The notes beneath the pieces were generated by a model that saw nothing but the letters and a program-made list of their open reading frames with translations, did no database searches and was not told the origin of the DNA. 64,000 bases of DNA. It comes from Nematostella vectensis (taxonomy: Eukaryota; Cnidaria; Anthozoa; Actiniaria; Edwardsiidae). Where the stretch lies: the NCBI RefSeq assembly GCF_932526225.1, contig NC_064040.1, forward strand, positions 6,669,181-6,733,180, read 5' to 3'. Positions 14,401-37,969 of the stretch are shown here, piece by piece. Position 1 is the stretch's first letter, and each line of letters starts with the position of its first letter. Made by a program: the position numbers and the translations under genes.

Positions 14401-17400
14401 AAACCGATGTCGGGGAGCCACCAGATGAGCTGCTTCTCAACGAGAAAGAGTTTAATTTGAAAAAGCAAGAACTCTTTCGCGTGACAAGGGAGATTCTTCG
14501 ACTTATCGTAATGATTGTTTTATTCATGTTGGTATGTTATAGCAACAGGGGACGCACCAGATACATGCTGACGAAGTCGATGGAGGACTTGTTTCAAGGC
14601 TTCAACGAGGTCAGTATCTCAGCTAAGACACAATCTCTGAGCTTTGCGTTGTTGTTATTAGCTCGTGTTAACTTCCGTGCCACCAATACGATTTCGCAGT
14701 AACGGTAACAGTAATTCAGGACGTTAACCAAAGGGATAACAAGAAACTTTCAGAACAGCAGACAAAAGACACTCAGCACCTAATCGACAACAAATCAAAG
14801 TTCAGAGATGAGTCTAACTTTTTTTAAACCGTCGAAGTGGGTTTCCTGTGGCCAAGGGGCGTACCCGAGACTTGACTTTGAAACCAAACCGTGTATACCA
14901 AAGTCACAGCACTCAACTACAGTATTTACCCGCTTATAAGAACCTATAATTTTATTTTTAGCCTTTAATTTGGAACTGTTTTTTCAATGAACCTTTGAGA
15001 TGTCCCAGCAATAATGAAAATCGTGATTCTCAAGCAGTTAACTAAAACTTGGATTCTATAAAATATCTTGACCACATATTGTACGAAGGCCAGACCAGTA
15101 TTGACATTCCATTAATCTAGATACCGTACCTCTACTAGCCATTAGTAGCCTAAAATTTAAAATAGTATCCGTTAAATAAGAATCTGTTTAGGCTAACCTG
15201 AAAAACCTAAGCTCTTATAAGCGGGTAAGTAGTCTTTGCTCTTACGACGGTTCTGTTGATTCCACAAACCAACCGCCAATGACCACGTAAGGCCCTTATT
15301 GCTATGATTTCTTGAAACATCGTTTCTTATAATATTATCATGAGATAAGCGAAAAGTTTCAAAAGTATTCTGCTATTCGAACAACAGCTAAAATTCTTCT
15401 TTTCATTGATAGGTTTCAAACGAGGTGGAGTTTTGGACGTGGTCCAGAGAGATCCTTGTTCCGGGATTGTTTAATGCCACGTGGTATAACGGGGCTTCAT
15501 TCGCATACAAAGAGAGCTTCCTGGGTAACAGAGAAGTAATTGTTCTCGGGATGCCGCGATTGCGGCAGCTGAGAATAAAACCCGGTTAGTAGCTTTGTAA
15601 ATCACACTCACATCTGTTTGCATTCACACGGTGCACCGTTTGGTGCAATACCACTTTAAACAATCATACAATAAACACTAATTGCAATCATATACTGACT
15701 GCCTTCTAGAATCATATACTGTCCACCATTTTTCATACACTGTGCACCATGTGCAATCACACAGAGATTACGATGTTAAATCACACCCTGACCACCATGT
15801 GCAAGCAAGCAGTGAAAACCGTGTGCAATCACACACTGACCACCATCTATGCAAGCAAGCAGAGTCAACCGTGCGCAATGAAAAACTAAACAACTTGTGT
15901 ATTCATTTGATTTACTGACACACACTCTTCGTACAATGTAAAATCACACAATGACAACTATGGCAAGCAAACGCAGACAACAATGCACACATATGCGATC
16001 ACACATTGACGTCTATGTTAAAAACACACACTGACTACCAGATACATACAATCATAAACTTGCCACCATATGCAATCATGAGAAAAGATTGTGTTATGGG
16101 GTTAACACCAAGTAAATAGTGATGCTGTGAAAATAGTGATGCTGTTATGCTGTGGTAATAGTGATGTTGAGATTATGTTTCAGAGCAAAGATGTGATTAC
16201 GCGGAAAAGATTACTGAGCTTTCTCGGCATTTTACAAGGTGTATAAAAACATTCGCGAAAGTCAACGAGGAAAGAGGACCCTATCTTCCTTCGTGGGTTC
16301 CAATGCCAAATAGGGCGAAAAATATATCTGAAGAAATAGAGAAAACATTCTGTTCAAAATATTGGCGATATCAAAGTTCTGACGCAGGCTCTGTGCTCGG
16401 GGCGTTCTCCAAGGCTTATCCAAATGGGGGATACATGGCTGAACTTGGCTACAATACCGAAACTGCTTTAGATATTATCAATGAACTGGAAGTTGATAAT
16501 TGGGTGGATGACTTAACAGCTGTGATATTCATAGAGTTTGCTGTTTTTGAGCCCACAAGCTCTCTCTTCAGTTTTGTGAAATACGCTTATGAGTTTGAGC
16601 CAACAGGGTACAGAAACCCAGAAACAAGGATTCGAACAATATCAGTGTACTCCCCAACCGATCCGCGCTCTAGAGTATTTCATAATGTATGCAAAGTTAT
16701 CTTTATGCTGTTTGTGATAATTTGCCTAGTGTTGGAGATCAAAAAAGCTGTCGGAACTCGGTGTACATACTTTAGAAAGTTTGGCAATTGGCTGGAGATA
16801 ATTCTTCTCTCGTTGTGTGTCGCAGCAATAGTCATGAACTCCTACGTCGAATATTTCGCTGGAAAGTACGTTAAAGACATCCAGGCAAACCCCTATAAAA
16901 CATGGAACACTGATGAACTAGTCTTCTGGTCTGACCTGGAAATTTATATTCTCGGTTTCATCACATTTATTCTGACGGTTTATTTGATTAAGCTGATTCG
17001 GTTCAATCGCCATGTCGCATTGATGCTCCGATCTATGGGAAGTGCTTCAGGCCTTCTTATCTCATTCAGTGTGGTGTACATCGTTGCGATCTTGGCATTT
17101 TCTATGCTGAGCTGCTTAGCTTTTGGCTCGTCAGTCCAAGCTTACTCCAATCTGCTCAGATCGACAAGAAATATTATGAACAACGGCGCCTTCGGGGGCG
17201 ATATCAAGTTTGAGGATATTAAACACTCCAGCCCGTTTATCGGACCACTATACATGTTCACACTCCAAGTGGTCATTCTGTGCGTCTTGACTAACATGTT
17301 TATTGCAATACTGAACTTCTCCTACTCAATCGTGAGCAGTGAGGAGGATGTGATGATGTTTAAAGACGTCCAAACAGCAGCCTTTGCGATTGAGTATTTC

Positions 17401-18270
17401 TTCAAGTTTTTACCAAATAAAGCGGGGATCTCATTCAAAGACTGGAGATGGCATTTCAGAGTAAAGCTGCCAAACTATAAGGGTAAATACAGTATCACCA
17501 CCAGGCTGATTAAAAAGAGAAAGGCAAGTGATAAGTTTATGTGGAGGACTTCTCTGAATTCCGGGATAATGGAACACGAGCCATTTTGTGAAGACGCAGT
17601 AAGTGAGCCTGATCAGCCTTGTTGTAAGGTCTTCGAGCATCTGGATTGCACTTGTTATAAAAACCATGCAAGTCATTCTACCATCGAATACGAAAGGCCA
17701 TGCAATAGTATCTCTAAAGACGAAAAATCGACTTTATCGGCGTCTAATGTAACGGTGTGCGCGAGCCATGTATTTCCAACGAAAAGCTTCTTGGAGAGTG
17801 CGCCTGCTGAGGAGGGTATACTAGAACCGAAAGGCAATGATGCAATAGACACCTTAAAAAGTGTCGAGAGCGTGGATGATATCATGTACCTTGACGACGA
17901 CTTTACGATGGTGAAGATTAAACGTGAGTTATGCGATATTGGTATTAGCCTTAAAAAATCAATAAACAGTTTGTATGACCATGTGGATTTGAATCTCGAC
18001 GAGAAGACTCCTACTTCACCGAGGTCATACTTCAGGAAACGAGACTCGTTTAGCACCGTCTCGCTAACCACGTATAATGAGAGCTCCCGCGGTTCTAACC
18101 AAAGTTTTATTGACAGACGCTCTATTTTTAGTAGAGAATCATACAATAAGTCGGAGGAGTCCTTGAATTCTACCATTGAAAACAACATTGACACTGGTAA
18201 CCAGCGACGTCTTAGCAACCAGAGCGCACTTTCTCTTAATGTGTACGGTGTAGAAAACTACAGGTACTGA
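1504..18270 (+). CDS. Polycystin-1-like receptor-channel (F5/8C-SEA-like-REJ-GPS-PLAT-PKD channel), 5' end missing
   Basis: Predicted exons: 1504-1833, 2367-2498, 2908-3014, 3411-3472, 3712-3881, 4976-5705, 6121-6670, 7303-7437, 7963-8085, 9709-9873, 10306-10539, 10937-11851, 12432-12668, 13341-14609, 15413-15584, 16184-18270. All borders are AG/GT and phases agree throughout, giving 2471 residues in the window. Order: F5/8 type C domain (about 1-153), SEA-like segment (154-266), REJ region (267-912), GAIN/GPS region (913-1230) with an HLT cleavage-type site, first membrane helix, PLAT domain (from about 1310), five helices, the polycystin extracellular domain, five more helices and a tail of about 300 residues. 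Polycystin-1 family members are large cleaved surface receptors that pair with polycystin-2-type channels. Closest to the PKD1/PKD1L2 type by architecture. The join 3881/4976 is phase-compatible but least certain. The start is not in view, so 1504 is only the first visible exon. Confidence 0.88.
1849..2015 (+). repeat. GTT/TTG microsatellite in intron
   Basis: Imperfect runs of TTG/GTT trinucleotides, alternating with GGTTGC and GGATTG interruptions. They lie in the intron between the two F5/8C exons. The open frames here (Leu/Cys/Val-rich) are artefacts of the repeat. Confidence 0.8.
4976..10539 (+). other. REJ region exons of the polycystin-like gene
   Basis: Six exons (4976-5705, 6121-6670, 7303-7437, 7963-8085, 9709-9873, 10306-10539) encode about 646 residues of REJ (receptor for egg jelly) type, with several Asn-X-Ser/Thr sites and spaced Cys. 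This module sits between the N-terminal adhesive domains and the GPS in polycystin-1 proteins. The assignment rests on position and general look; sequence similarity in REJ regions is low. Confidence 0.7.
8300..9530 (+). repeat. Minisatellite, 57-59 bp unit, about 20 copies, in polycystin intron
   Basis: Tandem copies built on GGTGGTCCCTAGGTACAG, followed by CTTGTGTGGTGCAGTGTG and a GGCTCACGTGCA-like segment. The core recurs at about 8363, 8422, 8479, 8537, 8593, 8652, 8710 and 8767, continuing to about 9290, and decays towards 9530. It fills most of the intron 8086-9708. Open frames on both strands here come from the repeat, not from genes. Confidence 0.92.
11790..12500 (+). other. GPS motif split by an intron
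   Basis: Exon 10937-11851 ends with the first GPS half, CMYWDVLLQRWSSRGCW. Exon 12432-12668 starts with the second half, containing HCFCNHLTSFGG. The HL/T triplet is the autoproteolysis site of GAIN/GPS proteins, and all canonical Trp and Cys positions are present, so cleavage is expected (inference). The first membrane helix follows in the same exon, at about 12561-12630. Confidence 0.85.
13341..14609 (+). other. PLAT domain and first five post-PLAT membrane segments
   Basis: A single 1269-base exon of 423 codons. The PLAT/LH2 domain begins with YKIFIQTGAWRASGTTA, continues through VWHDNSGGSPDWFL and ends near LWLSVLTRPP. Hydrophobic stretches follow at CCMSILFAAMITSAMF, IIATPINAVIVLLF, AINILAWFLCASVILL, the VLVFVTQDIF to LACLLAAIF pair, and LIVMIVLFMLVCY. 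This matches the intracellular PLAT plus extra helices specific to polycystin-1. Confidence 0.88.
14937..15227. mobile_element. MITE-like element with terminal inverted repeats in polycystin intron
   Basis: The left end TACCCGCTTATAAG and right end CTTATAAGCGGGTA are perfect inverted complements. The similarity continues inward more loosely (AACCT / AGCTT, TTTAGCCT / AGGCTAA). About 291 bp, non-coding, inside the intron 14610-15412. Confidence 0.6.
16184..18270 (+). other. Polycystin channel domain and C-terminal tail (last exon)
   Basis: A 2087-base exon completing the gene. It begins inside the polycystin extracellular domain (GYMAELGYNTETALDIINEL, then WVDDLTAVIFIEFAVFEP). Five helices follow: VIFMLFVIICLVLEI, ILLSLCVAAIVMNSY, ILGFITFILTVYLIKLIRF, LLISFSVVYIVAILAFSML and VVILCVLTNMFIAILNFSY. 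The last 300 or so residues are hydrophilic and Ser-rich, with a Cys cluster (CCKVFEHLDCTCYK). Stop TGA at 18268-18270. Confidence 0.9.
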
Positions 18271-20123
18271 ATATCTATTATTTTGAAATAGGAGTAGCTT
18301 CTAGAATAGAAGATGGGTAGAAGTACTAATGTCTTATATAGCAAAGAGATATTGAATAGATGATAAAGAGAACAAAAAGAGAAGAGAAGCCGATGTCTAT
18401 TCTAGCTATTTGATTGCATTTACGATATGACAAATATACAGATCAAGTCAAACCAGGAACGAATATGTAATACGTTTCTAAACAGACTTGAAATGAAATG
18501 CCATGTAAAGGTCGAAATTGTGTGGGGCTTATAGTCGCGAAATAGTTATAGGTCTTCAAAAGTGGAGCCGGAACTATTTTGAACGATGATTTTTTTTATG
18601 CCTATCTCTTTATTTAAACTTTAAGCAAAATCCGAAAAGAGGGGAATGTAGCTTCATTTAAACTTCTAAATCAAAATCTGCTTTAACCGATAAAAGTTGT
18701 TGAAAGCCGTTAAATTCTTCACTACCCATACAAACAGGAGGAACATAACACTAAAAATGTTTGTGGGGAAAGAAAGAATAACATTTGAAAGAGCTTAAAG
18801 AAATCAGTACAATCACCTACTACAAACTTTACCAGGATATAAAATATGAAAGAAACAAAAAAGTTGTACATGCTGTTTGGAGATAATATTATACAATAAA
18901 TATCCTTATCAAGAAAAACACATCTGAATCAAGCCCGTAACTGAATTTGGTTGCTTGCGGAGTAGTATCCCTTGAAGCCGTTCTTGGCTTGTCACGTTAG
19001 GCGGCGCTCAAGTTGGCTCAAGGAGAATGCCTATAGGGATATAGCGCTCTGCCGTACGCGCCCATACCGCGAGGTGGTATGGGAAATATGCCGCTGCTTA
19101 TAGTGAAGACCTTAGCTGGCGATTATCTGGAAGGTACAGTTTCTTGCATTATCTATCAGAGACACTGCAGCATTTCTTTCTTCGTGCCGCGTACAATTGT
19201 AAAAGCCATCTGCATAAATAGGGAAGACAACGGCAACGCGAAAGACGACGGCAGAAAACAATTGAGAATTCAAAGAGCCAGACCTGAAATATAATGGATT
19301 CTGTCTGATACATTTTAGCCGTTTTTCTTCAAACGACAACGAGAAAACTTCAAGTTTCATGGTGTAGCGAGGACGGGAACGTGTGCGCCGAAACTAGACT
19401 ATCCTTGTTCGCCATGCTAGAAATAAGATTCTAGGTTTTACTATAGTTTTTTGGGGGGAATACATAAACGAGTGAATTTATCTAAACTAGTTTAAAATTG
19501 TGCGCAAATTATGAAAGCTTTTTGGGTTCTACCTGCAGTCGGTCGCCGTCGTCGCTGCTATTTCGTTCAAGCACTTTGGCAACAGGTTTTCTTTCAGTGT
19601 AACTACGGGAGTCTCCGTTTGACACCTCTTACAGGATAGGTGCCAAACCTGCTCTTGTTTCCTTGTTTAAGAACGCGCAGATATATATTTAGAAAATTAT
19701 CAGACTTTACTGCCATTCTGATAGCGTTCAACCAAGTTCGTGTCGGTGGTAAAGGATGGCAGAGCTTGAAACAACATATATTACCCATACTTCCTCGCGT
19801 GCGGCAAAGCGCTCTTTGACAACGTTTATTGAGATAGCTGTATGTCACATGTCTTGTAAAGCCTCACCCCGGGTAATTACTTACATACCTGCCATAACCA
19901 TTACATACTTTACATATAGCTGCCACGCCAAGCGCCGCGTGAGCGGAGCCCCATACCTTAAATATGGTAAACCATCAACTCGAGTTTTCGTGACGCAATG
20001 TCCTTCAGTCCGTTCCATCGAAAACTTGGTGTCATGTATGTGTCAAGGGGGTGCGACGAGATAATCACATGTGTGACATCATCGATGACGTCATAAAAAG
20101 AAAAGAAATTCCATGAAATATCG

Positions 20124-20287
20124 TTAAGGCTGATTTAGACGACATGTCTTATAACACTCACGAATAACACTCTACGACTTTCGTAGTTGAGCGTCGAAGC
20201 GGATTTGTGGGCTGACTTACACTCTACGACTTGAGTTGTAAAGGCAAGTCGCATACGACTAAATCATGTTGTCTAAATCAGCCTTAA
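20124..20287. mobile_element. TTAA-ended MITE, 164 bp
   Basis: Left end TTAAGGCTGATTTAGACGAC, right end GTTGTCTAAATCAGCCTTAA. The 23-bp terminal inverted repeats, counting the next CATG, differ at one base. TTAA at both borders suggests TTAA target choice, as for piggyBac-type transposases (inference). The interior contains further short inverted pieces around ACTCTACGACTT. Confidence 0.7.
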
Positions 20288-20798
20288 AGCAAACAAGCTT
20301 GGAAGATGTGCATCTGTTTTAAGAATATTAATATCCAAGGGTAAAAAAAACATTGTCAGACAACAAAACTTTACGTTATCAGTAGCGTCACAAGCAGTAG
20401 TAAAGCTTTATATTGAACCTATGGATCGAAGACTAGCAAAGTCCTGTCACTTTGGAGCTTAGGCAGTGCCTAAATCTATAAATGTTAGATGGCCCTTTCC
20501 GACAGACCTGGTTGTATAAAAGAAGATTCTTGAATGAATGTTTATGGCCCTAAATGGAAGGCTGCTTTTGGCTCACAGATTGATAGTTGGCGCTCTTTGG
20601 TTGATCACTTCACAAGAAATAATCATCAAGTTAGGAGTTCGTTGGTGGCACCCACCTACATGTAGTTTAGCCGGCTTGATTTTTTTCATTGTTTTTTTTT
20701 TTCGTCATCGTACTTTGTATCGGTATATCTAACTATGGTGTCGAAGATTGTACCGCCAAAGTTATACATCCATCAATGAATGAGACATGTGGTTGTGC

Positions 20799-20880
20799 CC
20801 CCCCCCCCCCCCCCAAAAAAAAAAAAAAAAAGTTTCTTAATGTTTCCGGAATGCCCCCCCCCCCCAAAAAAAAAAAAAAT
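20799..20880. repeat. Paired poly-C/poly-A homopolymer runs
   Basis: Two successive blocks of a C run of more than 12 followed by an A run of more than 12, separated by about 25 bases of unique sequence. Such runs are prone to sequencing and assembly length errors. Confidence 0.85.
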
Positions 20881-21659
20881 ATATAATAAATAAATCTTAT
20901 GTGGCCTGCTAAGGCTCTGAATGGTCAAAGAGATGGGAATTAATCACATTCAATAAGCCCCAACTAAAAATAAAGAAAAAAAAATTAGAAAAAACACAAA
21001 ACCAATAAATAATAATCAAATCTCATGGTAATTTATTGTACTCCGTCTTTTTTTGTACAGTAGTTCACAATAAAATGTTAAAACTAAAACGTTTGAGTGA
21101 GATATCTTATTATCTGTGCAAATTGGAAGATGAGTTTACCCAAAAAGTACTTTTAAATGCCTTTATTGCATAGCTGAAAAACAGAAAGGAAGATCAAGAA
21201 TTGAAAAAAAGATGGGTTTTTTTATTTTCTTTTAAAAAGAAGATAGAAAGTAAAGAAACAGAGCTGAGATGGAAATTGTTTTGTTGAAGCTGCAAATCCA
21301 TATCACCTATGTCAAGCAAGTGATATGCGGGGAAAAAAAACTTGAACATGCAATATAATTTTCTCTGATCCCGACCTAGAGTATAAGAGCTCAATTTAAG
21401 AAATACAGAGCCTTATTAATAGATTAACATTTTTGAGACAATGACATTAAATGAATGACATTGCTTTTAAGTCTGGGATAGTCAAAATATGCATCAGAAT
21501 CACTGAAAACAAGTTCACCTTTCCACGTCAAGAAGATGATTTTTGATGACTAAACTTGCATCTATTTGCTTCAAGACACAAAAACTTCAAACTTTGGGCT
21601 TCTGATTTTCATTCTACAGAGCTGCAGGCTTGTATGAGTACGTGTCAACGAGTAGTTCA

Positions 21660-24316
21660 CTAGCGAAGCCAGAGTTTTAACCTAAGTGCATCCACCCCAT
21701 TAAGATAATATCGGAATAGTCTCTTGTCACGTACAAATCCAAGATTTTCATAGAGTCGAAGGGCTGCTTTGTTTGTGATCTCTGTTTCCAGAACAACCTG
21801 AAAATATTTTTTACAATTATTTTTGGGCGCCTCACTCTTTTTGTTAGTCTTGTCTTAAATTAAATTACATCCCACCAAGATGACCACAAGAATTTTTGGA
21901 GGGGAGCGGGATTCACTGTGCTATGATCCTGTCCCTACTTATAAAATAGGAAAGGAGCAGAAGGGAGTACAATAGACCTCATAGCAAGAATTTACGTACT
22001 GCACATACCTCATCACAGTTGTCTTCAATCATTGCTCTGATGGCTTTTTTGACTAAAGCTGTCCCTGTAACAAGTCCAGATCGTGTTTCACTCAGTAATA
22101 ACAAGATAATCAGTTGATGAAAGATCTTATGCACACTTCAAAAGCAAAATAAATCTCTGAATTGTACATCAATTCTATTCTACTTTTAAAGCATAAAATA
22201 ATCTAATGGGCTGTCACATTAGATTATTAGATTAAAGGATAAGATATTTGAATGTTCCAGATACATAAAGCCAAACAACAATGTCACCTGAGTTGGAACC
22301 AAAGACTTTGAACTTTCATATAGTAATACAAAGGAACCTTTTATATGGGAACCAAATTTCATTTTAAAGAAGAAAATATAAGAAATTGACCAAATCTATA
22401 AATTCTGAAAGGTTATACAGACTTTGAGAGTTCTGCTGCATAAAGAGGAAGGAGTTCATATGGTCACAGACCTACAGTACAGTGCAACACATGCTAATTG
22501 GTAAACCAATTAAACTAATGAGGATGTGAGGAATGTATGTACTATCTGAGCGTCAATAACATCACTAGCTAATCAGAAGGCAAAGAAATACTTGAGTGCA
22601 CACCTTAGCATGATGGTATCGATAGCCATTTCATACATTTCCAGATTGAATGACCCGCTTTCCTCCCACTTCTGGTACGTTTTTTTCAAAGTCAAGGTTC
22701 TGACAGTCACTATTATATTAATTAGCGGAACTGTCTAGAACATTGTTTACGTGCAGGCTCCCACACTTGGAACATTGTAGAAATTAATAGGTGCTGTTAG
22801 AACATGCTAGAAGTGGATTTGTTTACTAAGGATCGTTGTTCTGTTTGCTAGAATATTCTAGAACCATGACAGCAGATTATGATAACAAAATGGATGATGT
22901 ATTGTTTCTATTTTTAGTAGCAACACTTATGATGTAATTAGGTATATTTAGAAACACCCAAGAGTATATAAGGAGTTCGCTTCTGTAGTAGGGGGGGAGT
23001 TGAGAAACAGTATGACAGCTACGCTCATCTAGAGAGAATCCAAGACCAGATAACAGAATAGTGTAATGTCTTCGTGGAAAGAATTATAAAGTCTGTTGTG
23101 TACCAGATTGTGTTGGAGCGTAGTCATTCTAGTCCACGACAAAGGTATACTTACCGATTTTATGCCTTCTGAAATCCTTTTCAACAGCAAGCATCGCTAT
23201 GTATCCCCGATGGACCATACTCTTGTGGACATCAAGTTTGCAAACAATTGCCCCAACACATTGGTCCTTGTACATAGCCTGGTAAACAAAAGGCATCAAT
23301 GAGTTCACAGATACATGGAAAAGTATTTAAGATTCAGACCTCTTGTTTGTGATTAGCAGAAGCACAAGTACTGTTACTATCAAGGACTGGAAGTTACACC
23401 AATGCAAGCCGATTAGAACTAAGATTTTCTGTTTTACTTAAATGTTCTCAAATATTTTTTTACCAAGCTTAACAGAAATTTGATGTGATAAATGAAACTA
23501 GATAATAGATGTTGTCTGAGTAAGACTTGCATATGTTCGTAAATATTTTACCAATACCTTCTTATTACTTTTTTTAAAATTACCATGGGTATAAGAGATT
23601 ATGTATACGCCTACTTAAAGCAATGTTATGAGCATGAATGACAAATGCAAATATTCAAATGCATCCACAATGGTCTGGTCTGTTTTGCTAAGGTTTCCAC
23701 TGGTAGTTGGACAGCTGGAGACAGCTGGGAGACATCAGACAGTTTGACAGACTGAATGTCGAACCTGTATAGCTCATTGAATATAACGAAAGTGCGATAA
23801 AAATGAATATGATAAAAATAAGTAGAAAAACAAATATAATTTGACAGATCTTACCAAGAAACACAGATTGGGCCAGTTGTGAATAAAGTAGCGATAAGTA
23901 TAAATTGAGTATGGTTCAGACAAGTCTTTGGTGATCAGAGCCATTATAGCCTTCATCTGGTGCTCAGACTCGTAACTAATATACTCAATGCCTTTCGTCT
24001 CCACCGAGTCGAGTGCTTCCGTTCTGGTGCAAGGTTCAACACACTTTTCCTTTGTCACTTCGCCGGCGGTTGCTTTAGGCGCTTTATTCGATGTTTCTGA
24101 CGCTGTTTCTGAATGATCACTTTTCTTATCTTCACTTCCAATGGCATGGTTGTAATCGGATTTGTCTGTGACAATCATGCCGTTTAGGTCGGCAACCTTC
24201 TTCGCTGCCAGAGGAGTGTGATTGTGTGAGCCCGGCAGTTTCCCCGGAAAGCTAAACTCGTGGTCTCCATTTCCAAGCAATTTCTCTGCTCCCTCAACAA
24301 CTGTGAGCTCTGACAT
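21660..24316 (-). CDS. NAA30: N-alpha-acetyltransferase 30, NatC catalytic subunit
   Basis: Exons read on the minus strand: 24316-23855, 23278-23155, 22064-22009, 21797-21660, for 259 residues with matching phases. The first about 110 residues are low-complexity and acidic/Ser-rich; then comes the GNAT domain: [18 protein letters not shown] and HNWPNLCFL at the exon 1 end, [20 protein letters not shown] and IAMLAV in exon 2, then [20 protein letters not shown] and the RLKLWLR C-terminus in exon 4. NAA30 acetylates the N-termini of Met-hydrophobic proteins, working with NAA35 and NAA38 on ribosomes. The start is the only suitable ATG before the domain. One oddity is the acetyl-CoA loop, which reads RRHKIGT where the family normally has Gly in place of the Lys. 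It is divergent with COG2 across a 582-base gap. Confidence 0.93.
22730..23145 (+). mobile_element. Possible LTR-derived promoter-like sequence in NAA30 intron
   Basis: In intron 2 of NAA30, on the opposite strand, there is a TATA box (GAGTATATAAGG, about 22964). Upstream of it are repeated TAGAACAT-like motifs and one perfect GAATATTCTAGAA, which matches a three-unit heat-shock element. The TATA box with clustered activator sites looks like a solo LTR or a captured promoter. I found no clear target duplication or TG..CA ends, so this is tentative. Confidence 0.3.
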
Positions 24317-24898
24317 TTTTTAGATTACAGAGGTTATAGTGATCGACTTGGCCCTTGGAGCATCTTAACACAGTGCTTCTTGATAAAGAGCTTGTATCGA
24401 GCCGCTAAAACATTCTTGAAACCAATGTTTCAACCTAGCTTTGCCGCCATCTTGGCAAAGTATGACTGCGAGGCATCATGGGAGAATACCAACGCATTGG
24501 AGACTGGAAACTAAAACTGATATACACTGGGAAGCAACTGCCGAGAGCGAGGTGTTTTTTTATTTATTTTTATTTTAAAAACGAGAGCGAGGTGTTTTTT
24601 TATTTATTTTTATTTTAAAAATCTGTTTTAATTCTCATCTTTTCCTCCCTGAGAGAACTTGCTGTCCTTCCTTTGCTTCCTTTTTCTTTTCCTTTTATTA
24701 GCCTTTTTATTACCTCGTTATTGTTTTAGTCTTTGCATTTTTGCCATCTTTATTATATCGCCCTAATACCACTTTTGTTATAATAGGAATCGAGGCTGGA
24801 TATGTTTATAAAAGATAATGATATAAGATCATTATAGTTGGTTCCAGGTTTTTTTTAACCACACGGCCATCAGGGAGGCGCGGTCACAAAGTGCCAAC
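24317..24898. promoter_or_regulatory. Divergent NAA30/COG2 promoter region
   Basis: A 582-base gap between the two opposite start codons. No TATA box is placed usefully for either gene. A YY1-like motif (GCCGCCATCTTGG, about 24443-24455) lies on the NAA30 side, and COG2's own start sits in AACATGGCGGCC, which is also YY1-like. A GAGCGAGGTG-plus-T-rich unit of about 41 bp is duplicated in tandem at about 24543-24623. A shared bidirectional promoter is inferred. Confidence 0.5.
24543..24623. repeat. Tandem duplication of a 41-bp unit in divergent promoter
   Basis: The unit GAGAGCGAGGTGTTTTTTTA, followed by TTTATTTTTATTTTAAAAA, appears twice back to back with no differences I can see. This suggests a recent duplication. 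Confidence 0.85.

Positions 24899-37969
<13,071 letters not shown>

Larger units (their letters stand above)
18271..21659. other. Intergenic region between polycystin-like gene and NAA30
   Basis: AT-rich, no supported gene. An AATAAA at 18895-18900 could serve the polycystin transcript. It also holds a MITE at 20124-20287 and two poly-C/poly-A runs at about 20799-20880. Short open frames at 19079-19360 and 19603-20064 show no recognisable domain. Confidence 0.55.

Noticed and set aside
19603-20064. Overlapping frames of 81 and 102 codons on opposite strands
   Set aside because: No domain, no splice-supported neighbours, and mixed composition; likely chance.
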